Assembly: GCA_958510825.1 (NCBI GenBank)
Contig: OY294051.1
Span: forward strand, 27,453,265 to 27,517,264
Origin: Brachypterus glaber
Taxonomy: Eukaryota; Arthropoda; Insecta; Coleoptera; Kateretidae
Reading direction: 5' to 3'
DNA: 64,000 nt
Shown: in pieces, positions 58,001 through 64,000 of the stretch
How positions within the stretch are numbered: the stretch's first letter is position 1
Layout: the number at the start of each line of letters is the position of its first letter
Program-made: the position numbers and the translations under genes
Notes under the pieces: model-generated
What the model was told of the DNA's origin: nothing
The model's input: the letters and a program-made list of their open reading frames with translations, nothing else
Databases searched by the model: none

Positions 58001-61000
58001 ATTTTCAGATAGGATTTGGATTCAGCGAATCAATATTTACTAAATCTGATGTATCTAGTACGTATTTCTGTTTTTTTTATTATATTTTTATGAGTGTTAA
58101 TAGTCCAGGAGCCCACGCCCAGTAGATTTTTTTATTACCTCACTGTTGAGACTTTGTATACAGCCTGTTCCAGAACTCGCGTACCGAAATTTAAGAGGTG
58201 ATTCTACATCCAAAAATATGAAAAAAAGTTTCTATAAAGGTTGGTCCGGAAATGAGCCCTAAGGGAGCTACGGCCCTTCGAAGATGACGTATTGAATGGG
58301 GAACAAAAAAAAGCACCAATAAAATTTTAATGCTGCAGGGTGATTCTTCATTTAAAACTGAGCAAAAAAGTATTATACACCAAAACACCTAAATTTAATA
58401 TTAAAGGAGTAATAGCCTTTTAAAAAGTAACGTTTTTGGTGGCACAAAATGTTACTTCCTCTTAATTGCATTTTTTTTTGATAACGGTTACTCCTACAGT
58501 GTTACACTATATGATATTTTATATGTATTTTTACTCTAGAAATCTATATTTTTTACAACAAATCCAAAAAACATACACATAGAAAAGTTTGGGGCAAAAA
58601 TGTTTTAAGCCTCATATATTTTGTCCGTCTGGGCACGCCTCTGGATAAATTTTGGTGGCACAAAATGTTACTTCCTCTTAATTGCATTTTTTTTTTGATA
58701 ACGGTTACTCCTACAGTGTTACACTATATGATATTTTATATGTATTTTTACTCTAGAAATCTATATTTTTTACAACAAATCCAAAAAACATACACATAGA
58801 AAAGTTTGGGGCAAAAATGTTTTAAGCCTCATATATTTTGTCCGTCTGGGCACGCCTCTGGATAAATTAAAAAAATAAATTAACATAAACTTATTGCCCT
58901 TATTAATACTAGTATACATGCAAAAGCTCGCCGCTCTAGCTTAAACGGTACCCGAGTTATTAATTAAAAACCTTATTTTTATTACAATTTTAAAGGGCCC
59001 TAGATCCCTTAGGGCTCATTTCCGGACCAACCTTTATAGGAACTTTTTTTATATTTTTGGATCTAGAATCACCTCTTAAATTTTGGCATGCCAGTTATGG
59101 ATCACCCTGTATGTGTTCTTTAAAAAGTCAAACAACTTCTTACATAAAAAAATTCTCTGTAGCGGGGCGTTTTTTTTTTGGGACAAACCCTTAACTTTAG
59201 GGCGTTCGAAAACGTTGTTGCCCGAAAATTTTTGTCGGACAAGGTTACCACTTGATTTTAAATATTTTTATTAAACGATCCTGAAAAAATCAGCTGTCAG
59301 GTGCTAAATGTAATGTAACTTTACCATGTTAGGTTAGTTATGACGTCATAACATTTAGCACCTTACAGCTGATTTTTTCAGGATCTTTTAATAAAAATAT
59401 TTAAAATCAAGTGGTAACCTTGTACGACAAAAATTTTTGGGCAACAACTTTGTCGGACGCTAGGTTTGGTTGGTCCCAAAAAAAAAAACGCCCCGCTACC
59501 GAGAATTTTATTATGTAAGAAGTTGTTTGACTTGATCAAAAAAACACATATAGAAAGTCCAAACGGTGAGGTAATAAAAAAAATTCTACTGGGCGTGGGC
59601 TCCCGGACTATAAGAATTAGTGTTGTTAGGGAGTAGAGAAATTGAGAGTAGGGATTTTAGACTGTTGTTATGGCCAATAGAACATTATGATTTATACTTA
59701 CACTTCATTGTCAAAAGTCCAAACCAACAGTTGGCGCTGCATTACGTACATTTTATAAATAATTCAAAATTATATAGGCTCTATATTATAGGGTCCCTAG
59801 ATCTTTATTTGACTAGACCAAAAGTGTAACTTTTTTGGTCTAGGTAAAAAAAGTAATTAAATTTTTTAACAAACATTTGTAATCAGGTTAAGTTTTTTTT
59901 TTGAATGTCATTTATTTACTTACCTTTTAATTCCTCAGCCCTATCCAAAGCTTGCAGAGCAACATTTTTTAACTCAGTTTGCATCAATTCGGGATTTTGA
60001 GTAATATATTCCACTGCTTTTGCATACAATTCTATAGCATCTTCCTTGTCTCCCGATTCATCCTCCTCAATAGCCTGCTGAATTAGAAAATAACATTGTT
60101 TCTTTTTCTGTTTTTGTTGATCACCCTCTACAAAATCTGCATCCTTAGTTATTTGAGCTTTTAGTCCTAAAGCTCGGTTTGTATACTCCTCGGCTTTAGT
60201 TTTTAATGAATTAGCCTTTTCTTCATCTTCTGAAACCTTTAGAAAACCACTTTGTTATAAAAACTTATCACAGCTATTAAGGGCCGGATTTACTAAAGTT
60301 GCAGCCCCCAAAAAGAAATAAAATAATAAATAAAGGTCATCCACTGCAAAACCCATAGTCAAACTTCAGTCTCTCCTATTGAAAATGGGTCTGCACAGGA
60401 ATAAATTGTGCACACACCAGACTGGAGCGGGTGAATGTCATCCGCTGAAGTCCGGTTTATGCACCATTTAATAAATGGAAAAATTTAATAAATGGAAAAA
60501 AGTCCAAACCAGTGGTTAATTTAACCATTGGTTTGCGTTGGCAAGTCACTAAAACTTAATTTGTATTCAAGATTAGCGTGCAGGGACCAGACCTAAAAAA
60601 CACTACATTTAAAACCCATGTAGTTGCATCCCACACAATTTGGAACATTAACAACCACTGTGGCCAAAAACAGGGTGCATACCAATATGGTACACATGGT
60701 CGTTAACCTCGTCATTTAACGTGTTAATTACTGAATGCCTAAACCTAGCCAAAGACTTAAAATTTCCCGCAAAAGATAATTGTGATTGTTTGCGGTTATA
60801 TTTTCTTCAAGATCCTCTTCTCTTTTTTTTGCCGTTTTTTATTTACTGGTAGAATAGTGCCCTGATAAAGTAAAGGGCAGTAAGTGACATTGGTCAATAG
60901 CAGGGTTTTCAAAATATTACATCAGGATTTATGTGAAAACGTCGCTACGCGATGTAGATCTTTAAACACGTACTTCTTAGGGTATTAGCTAAAAACGTGG

Positions 61001-63240
61001 TCGAGGTCCTAAAGTGGCACCTACTAAGTTAAATGTAAGAAAGGTATAGCGCCGCAGGCAATATTTTTTACTAATTTCACGCTTAAATTATGAAATCTAA
61101 AATTTAAAAAATAAAAATGTAAGAAAGTTTTAGCGCCTGCGGCGAACATTTTAAAGTCTAGATGGTCATAACGTAACGAGGGGGGGCTTAGCCAAGTCCA
61201 AACTTAAAAATTACGCATATATTTTTAGGGGCTCAAGACCCCCCCAAAATTTGGACCTGGTTACGCCTCTGTAGATGGTCTAACCTTTAAAACAGTTTAC
61301 AATTTAAAATTTCGCACACAAGAAAGCTCTAGCGCCGCAGGCGAAAATTTTAAGGAATTTTAAGCTTAAATATTACGATCTCAAATAAAAAATTAGAAAG
61401 CCCTAACGTCGCAGGAGAAAAAAAATTGAACTTTTATTGTCTATTTTATTTTTAACTGTTTTAAAATTTCACAAAAATGCATATAACTTTCTATATAGGA
61501 TTTTTTAAAAATTATTTCATGATTATATTTTATTGGATATCTTGAATAAAATAAAACCGCAAAAAGCCCAAAGGGCTTACTTCTTTGTTCCAGCGTCGCA
61601 ATCGATTTTTTTTCAAATTTGATGGTCTGTTTAAATGAAACTGTTTTACAATTTAAAATTTTACAAAAATGCAAGAAAGGTCTAGCACCGCAGGCAAAAA
61701 TTTTTACTAACTTCTTGCTTAAGTTTTAAAATCTTAAAAAAATGAAAACTTAAAGAAATGCCACATCACAGACAAATAATTTTACAAATTTGATGGTCTG
61801 TTTTAGTTTCAAAACAGTTTAACAATTTAAGATTTCACACCACGACAATGCCCCCCTTATTTCTACTCTAAAAGGAAAAACGAGAAAATAGTAATTGTTA
61901 GGAAAATTAGAAAATGCGCCGCAGGCAATTTTTTTTAAGCTAAAACACTATAAAATAAAAAATTAGAAATTCTTGTTGATTTGTGTTTTATTAATATAAA
62001 TTTTTGTTATTTTTGACATATTTTTGTTAGTATTTTTATTAAATATTATGTTTTACTCTGCACAAATACAAATTTCCCACTGCACATTTTGTGTCCAACT
62101 GCACATTAAAATAATCCCTGAACAGGGCAGAATATAACTTGGGTTTTTTTGAAAATGCAGGTAATTTTTATCATGTATAATTATTTAGAAAAGCCTTTTC
62201 TGAAGAGGTATGTGGGCTTTGGAATTTCCCTATTCTGGAATTTACAGGTAATTACCTATACCTATTAGAATTTTCCTATTCTGGAATTTACAGTTAATTA
62301 CCTATACCTATTAGTTTTTTTAACCCTTAGACTGCCATGTGTATCTCTCCAAATATCGCACTATGAATACAACACCACCGTAACTCAAAAAAAAAACTGT
62401 GGTATGATAACATATACAAACTCCAATTTATTACTGGAATATAACATAACTTATAAACTATTGGAATACTTAATTGGAGTTGTATATGTTATCATTCATC
62501 AAGTACAGAGGTACAAACCAAACCATAGCATAGTCTGACTTTTTGAGTTATGGTGGTCTTGTACTCATAGTGCGATAAGTACACAGTGGCATGGTCCCTG
62601 CAGGGACCAAATGGCCACATGTATATGTCAGTATACATAAAAAAATGCGCATATCATGCAATATAATGTTTCTACATGTATAGTAAGATGGTTCACATGT
62701 TCACATTCTTATAGGATAACATTTGACGTACCCAATTTACGAAAACAATGTTAGCTCTAACTCTCAATAAGACAAACATAGCATAAATCATAGCAAACAT
62801 TGTTTGATTTTAAAGTAAATAACATGTGGCATAAAACGTTTCATTTTATTAGGGTGTAGCAGCCAAAGTGTTAAAAAAATATTCTTGTTTATGGAATGTG
62901 TGGGACACCAAATCTGTAAACTCTAGTTTAGTTTCCTAGTGGCTACCACACTTAGGGTAAATACCTATAAAAAAGTAATGATTTTAAAAGAAAATTTCTT
63001 TTTCATAAGAAACTTATAAAAACCCATAAATTCCACAAAAAAATTAGAAGTTTAAGTTTGAGTTTTTAACTTTAACTTCCCATTATGTTTTCTTACCAAT
63101 GCGACCTGGTTTAATAATTTAGCTGCTGCCTCATAGTAGTAAATTGATTGTTCGGGTAAATTCTGTTGATCAAACTCTACAGCTTTTTTAGCTGCTTCAA
63201 TAGCATTCTCGAGGATAGAATTAGGACTATTTGACATCAT
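45927..63240 (-). CDS. CAPN7: Calpain-7, complete gene, ten exons, 812 residues
   Basis: Exons (5' to 3', minus strand): 63240-63097, 60236-59924, 56275-55963, 52429-52272, 50512-50265, 49336-49106, 49035-48588, 48477-48269, 48049-47817, 46068-45927; 2439 nt, no internal stop. Two N-terminal MIT-type helical repeats (about 1-150) would bind ESCRT-III tails. A linker leads to the cysteine protease core with Cys289 (ISDCSFVAS), His457 (ATHAYAV) and Asn477 (KNPW). Two C2-like beta domains follow ([24 protein letters not shown] to the end). Length and triad positions match animal calpain-7 almost exactly (human 813 residues), so the protease should be active. It is an atypical calpain without EF hands, with a role in endosomal and abscission-linked ESCRT processes. 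Intron 4 has a GC donor. The gene is convergent with the GGT gene. Confidence 0.96.
46158..46220. repeat. Perfect 63-bp palindrome
   Basis: Two 31-bp arms (46158-46188 and 46190-46220) are exact reverse complements around one T. It lies in CAPN7 intron 9, 90 nt upstream of the exon 10 acceptor. Confidence 0.95.
46300..46640. repeat. Inverted-repeat element with a duplicated hairpin unit
   Basis: The outer ends TTTTTTATTCGCTTGTAA and CACAAGCGAATAAAAAA are inverted. Inside, a ~93-bp unit occurs twice (about 46398-46480 and 46490-46572), each with a GGGCTGCAGCCC palindrome. A relative of the left part lies near 9409-9432. Confidence 0.75.
46909..47355. repeat. Foldback family C, third locus
   Basis: ATAGGGTGTATTTGAAATAG at the left and CCCTATTTTAAATACACAAT at the right, with the family's TAGCTCCCTTACGACGCATT block. 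A small MITE (47170-47236) interrupts it. In CAPN7 intron 9. Confidence 0.78.
47170..47236. repeat. Tiny MITE (family J), copy 1
   Basis: TTAAGGACACTAGATCTG and CAGATTTAGTGTCCTTA are the inverted ends. It is inserted in the family C element at TTAGC; related sequence is at 62909-62965. Confidence 0.75.
47356..47816. other. CAPN7 intron 9, remaining part
   Basis: No exon or clear repeat; GTAGGGTTGTTG / GTAGGGATGTT words repeat near 47690-47760. Confidence 0.35.
47817..48049 (-). CDS. CAPN7: CAPN7 exon 9
   Basis: Phase 0 entry after GATTTTTTAG. Reads [60 protein letters not shown] and ends RSSGSYR. W-G-A-GGCxN and LLIEL-GP-QY are hallmarks of the second C2-like domain. Donor AG-GTAAAA. Confidence 0.94.
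48269..48477 (-). CDS. CAPN7: CAPN7 exon 8
   Basis: Entry after ATTTTTCAG, completing T-AT (Tyr). Reads [40 protein letters not shown] and [17 protein letters not shown], bridging the two C2-like domains. Donor GAG-GTAAGC. Confidence 0.94.
48588..49035 (-). CDS. CAPN7: CAPN7 exon 7, catalytic Asn
   Basis: The largest exon. [20 protein letters not shown] carries the catalytic Asn477 and its Pro-Trp. Then [20 protein letters not shown], the [20 protein letters not shown] segment and the first C2-like domain ([20 protein letters not shown]). Donor CCAT-GTAAGT. Confidence 0.95.
49106..49336 (-). CDS. CAPN7: CAPN7 exon 6, catalytic His
   Basis: [40 protein letters not shown] and [13 protein letters not shown] with His457. 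Phase 0 at both ends; donor AATAAT-GTAGGT. Confidence 0.95.
49690..50178 (+). pseudogene. 3' end of a CR1/Jockey-like LINE
   Basis: Plus strand, three frame pieces in order: [18 protein letters not shown], then [19 protein letters not shown] and [11 protein letters not shown], then a final [19 protein letters not shown] to a stop. These resemble the extreme C-terminus of LINE ORF2 proteins (L-L-DLR...L-LLNN-ID...L-INF-VP). The tail after 50140 is a TTTATTTG-type microsatellite. In CAPN7 intron 5, antisense to the gene. Confidence 0.7.
50265..50512 (-). CDS. CAPN7: CAPN7 exon 5
   Basis: Entry after TTTTGTAG with phase 1 (G-TT, Val). Reads [46 protein letters not shown]-type segment and [17 protein letters not shown]. 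The phase requires the preceding exon to end one base before the GC donor at 52271. Donor AGT-GTAAGT. Confidence 0.94.
50892..51359. mobile_element. piggyBac-type MITE
   Basis: TTAACCCTTTGAGG at the left and CGCAAAGGGTTAA at the right, with TTAA at both edges (50892-50895, 51356-51359). No coding capacity. CAPN7 intron 4. Confidence 0.8.
51360..52271. other. CAPN7 intron 4, remaining part
   Basis: No exon. A phrase near 51795-51830 (AAAGCTTATAAAATTCTCTA) matches the arm of MITE family A, possibly a worn fragment. Confidence 0.4.
52272..52429 (-). CDS. CAPN7: CAPN7 exon 4, catalytic Cys, GC donor
   Basis: Entry after ATATTTTAG, completing AA-A (Lys). Reads [20 protein letters not shown], then [20 protein letters not shown] with nucleophile Cys289, and ends KRFGKKL-G. 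The donor is G-GCAAGT (GC at 52271-52270). Using the nearby GT four bases on would put a stop into the join to exon 5, so the GC site must be used. Confidence 0.94.
52430..52683. other. CAPN7 intron 3, first part
   Basis: Contains an isolated GC-only palindromic stretch, GGCGCGCGCGCCGCGGCGCC, at 52561-52580 in otherwise AT-rich sequence. No gene. Confidence 0.4.
52684..53235. repeat. TIR element, ~550 bp
   Basis: AGGGTGGCCCAAAAAAATGT at the left mirrors ACATTTTTTAAGGCCACCTT at the right. The interior is locally GC-richer, with no coding similarity found. Confidence 0.7.
53236..53535. other. CAPN7 intron 3 sequence
   Basis: Nothing recognised. Confidence 0.3.
53536..54216. repeat. MITE family A, copy 8
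   Basis: ACAGTGCGGTCCAAAAGTCC at the left; the right terminus is shortened to AAGTTAAGAGCTCTGTA, lacking the GACTTTTGGACCG block. The flanks are inverted (TTAATATA at the left, TATATTAA at the right). CAPN7 intron 3. Confidence 0.82.
54217..54494. other. CAPN7 intron 3 sequence
   Basis: Nothing recognised. Confidence 0.3.
54495..55735. repeat. Region with ~10 copies of a GGTTTTAGCCA-type motif
   Basis: Variants of CAGTTATAGCCACC / CCGGTTTTAGCCA recur at about 54503, 54695, 54712, 54733, 55198, 55290 and 55340, and inverted as TGGCTATAACTGG or TGGCTAAAACCGG at about 55262, 55310, 55695 and 55710. Plus orientation dominates at the left and inverted copies at the right, like subterminal transposase-binding repeats of a DNA transposon. 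Confidence 0.6.
55963..56275 (-). CDS. CAPN7: CAPN7 exon 3
   Basis: Entry after TTTTTTTAG, phase 1 (G-GA). Reads a Pro/Thr/Ser-rich linker ([20 protein letters not shown]), then [40 protein letters not shown] and [13 protein letters not shown]. This is the linker between the MIT region and the protease core. Donor AA-GTAAGT. Confidence 0.95.
56276..56857. other. CAPN7 intron 2, first part
   Basis: No exon or defined repeat. Confidence 0.3.
56858..57322. repeat. Foldback element, 465 bp, ~130-bp arms
   Basis: CACCGGCACACAAAAAAAAA and its mirror TTTTTTTTTGTGTGCCGGTG end the element. GACACGACCTACCTACCGGC and GAATCCGAATTTCAAGTC are mirrored inside. Confidence 0.85.
57323..58101. other. CAPN7 intron 2 sequence
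   Basis: No coding or repeat feature supported. Confidence 0.3.
58161..59109. mobile_element. TIR element with TA duplication
   Basis: Begins CAGCCTGTTCCAGAACTCGC and ends ACTGGC-type sequence...GGATCACCCTG, flanked by TA on both sides. The arms contain CCCTAAGGGAGCTACGGCCC and its mirror, linking it loosely to family C. It holds a 216-bp tandem duplication. The TA target suggests a Tc1/mariner-mobilised non-autonomous element. Confidence 0.72.
58436..58867. repeat. 216-bp direct tandem duplication
   Basis: 58436-58651 and 58652-58867 match almost base for base (both start TTGGTGGCACAAAATGTTAC and end GCACGCCTCTGGATAAAT). The visible difference is one T in a homopolymer, so the duplication is recent. 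Confidence 0.92.
59924..60236 (-). CDS. CAPN7: CAPN7 exon 2, second MIT repeat
   Basis: Phase 0 entry at GTTTCAGAAG after TTTTCTAAAG; using the TTTCAG six bases on would bring a stop. Reads [20 protein letters not shown], then [40 protein letters not shown] and [11 protein letters not shown]. The A-x3-D-x-AIELY-AVEY pattern is a MIT three-helix repeat. Donor AAAG-GTAAGT. Confidence 0.94.
60237..61019. other. CAPN7 intron 1, first part
   Basis: No exon or clear repeat identified. Confidence 0.3.
61020..61960. repeat. Degenerate repeat array with AGCGCCGCAGGC motif
   Basis: Six or so occurrences of (T)AGCGCCGCAGGCR or close variants, near 61050, 61133 (as GCGCCTGCGGCG), 61332, 61407, 61682 and 61917. 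Each is followed by a poly-T/A and CTTAAA(T) stretch and separated by about 75-275 nt. Irregular spacing suggests an old minisatellite-like array in CAPN7 intron 1. Confidence 0.65.
62218..62312. repeat. ~49-bp tandem duplication
   Basis: TTCCTATTCTGGAATTTACA followed by TAATTACCTATACCTATTAG occurs twice in succession with few differences. Confidence 0.85.
62330..62874. mobile_element. piggyBac-type MITE with nested hairpins
   Basis: TTAACCCTTAGACTGCCATG at the left and GCAGCCAAAGTGTTAA at the right, with TTAA at both edges. The left half contains two nested inverted pairs: ATCGCACTATGAATACAA with its mirror near 62575, and GATAACATATACAAACTCCA with its mirror near 62475-62495. Confidence 0.72.
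62909..62965. repeat. MITE family J, copy 2 (partial)
   Basis: GACACCAAATCTGTAAACTC followed by TAGTTTAGTTTCCTAGTGGC corresponds to the inverse of the copy at 47170-47236. Confidence 0.65.
63097..63240 (-). CDS. CAPN7: CAPN7 exon 1, start codon and first MIT helices
   Basis: Starts ATGATG at 63240; either Met could be used. Reads [40 protein letters not shown] and ends at GCATTG before GTAAGA, phase 0, 48 codons. The [13 protein letters not shown]...AIYYYEAA pattern matches the first MIT repeat of calpain-7. No further upstream in-frame start is needed to match family length. Confidence 0.94.
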
Positions 63241-63827
63241 AAAACTATTAAAAATACACTTTTATAAAAATAAAATCATATTTCACTAAATAAACAGTTA
63301 TTCTTGACACACATAATGTTTTATAGGTTATGTTTCTTAAATGTGAAAAGTTAATATAGATTTTATTGCCCTAAAGTGAGTGTAATTGTCGTTCTACGAA
63401 GGACAATAATCCCATTAAATAAAATAAAGAAACAAGATGAACATGCACTCAATAATTTTGCTTGTTATTGCACTTGTGAGCCCCCACTGTGTTTACATGA
63501 AATTGTACTTTAGTTTTTTGTACTTTATTAATCTAAATTATTATTTTATATACATATTTTCTATATAAATAAAGCGAACTTTTCTTGATTATTTTACACT
63601 ATTATCCATACGTGACACATTTATGGTGCTAAATTAAACAACAAATTGCAAAACCATTAAATTTTAGGATGACAGTGACAGATAAACATCAGTTTATACA
63701 GGCAACATAATATACACGTCGCATGTAATAAAAGTTGCATACATTTGGTTATGGTTACATATTTTATACCAGGGTATTACAAAATGTTCTCTGAAAACGA
63801 TACATTTTGCCAAAAAGTCCATTATAT
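63241..63827. other. Region upstream of CAPN7
   Basis: Expected to hold the CAPN7 promoter. I see no convincing TATA or initiator motif and no other gene. Confidence 0.35.
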
Positions 63828-63890
63828 AGAGCGTGTCAAAAGTCCCCCTTTAATTTTTGAACGGCTTAATCGTTTATAGGGCAACTTATT
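63828..63890. repeat. MITE family A, terminal fragment
   Basis: TATAGAGCGTGTCAAAAGTC followed by CCCTTTAATTTTTGAACGGC matches the subfamily terminus of copy 6. The rest is absent or diverged. Confidence 0.6.
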
Positions 63891-64000
63891 TTTTTTATTA
63901 AATTTTATTTTTTGCTTGTAACTTGGTACTCGGGGGTTTGGGGTCGCTGATTACGAATCTGGTGCCAGTTTTTCAGAATTCAAAATGGCGGATCCAATAT

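Larger units (their letters stand above)
58102..59609. repeat. Foldback family G, copy 2, split by an insertion
   Basis: Outer ends AGTCCAGGAGCCCACGCCCA and TGGGCGTGGGCTCCCGGACT. The left arm stops at 58160 and resumes at 59110. Removing 58161-59109 and one TA restores the CTTTGTATATGTGTTCTT sequence seen in copy 1 at 32918-32935. Confidence 0.88.

Noticed and set aside
1..64000. CRISPR array, operon or bacterial contamination
   Set aside because: Spliced metazoan genes and eukaryotic retroelements run throughout; no regularly spaced short repeats of the CRISPR type were seen.

Overview
This window is AT-rich nuclear DNA from an animal, most likely an insect. It holds three intron-rich, single-copy genes embedded in a dense layer of transposable elements. 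The host proteins resemble metazoan TBL2, gamma-glutamyltransferase and calpain-7. The repeats are Jockey/CR1-like and I/R1-like LINEs, a Penelope-like element with hammerhead ribozymes, piggyBac- and hAT-type MITEs, and many long foldback elements. A beetle or another insect with a large genome would fit, but the sequence alone does not fix the order.

Layout. 1-15.48 kb has no host gene that I can support; it is foldback elements, a Penelope GIY-YIG remnant, a decayed LINE and MITEs. 15.48-32.23 kb (+) is the 3' part of a TBL2-like WD40 gene, with five exons and introns of 1.7-6 kb; its 5' exons were not found here. 36.09-43.53 kb (+) is a gamma-glutamyltransferase-like gene of eight exons. 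45.93-63.24 kb (-) is a complete calpain-7 gene of ten exons encoding 812 residues, convergent with the GGT gene. All exon joins below were checked for phase and splice signals. Two points are not evident from long open reading frames alone: the last calpain-7 exon (45927-46068), and a GC-AG intron between calpain-7 exons 4 and 5.

The three genes have no obvious shared pathway. TBL2 is an ER WD40 protein, GGT a secreted or surface glutathione-processing enzyme, and calpain-7 a cytosolic ESCRT-associated protease. What links them is the repeat load. The same MITE families recur in introns of different genes, several elements end within 17-90 nt of a 3' splice site, and two loci show nested insertions whose order can be read from target-site duplications and an empty-site copy. 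The most notable items are an intact hammerhead ribozyme in a Penelope-like remnant (27359-27403), a GGT with substituted active-site residues, the GC-AG intron, and a long-inverted-repeat MITE family whose flanks look like split palindromes.
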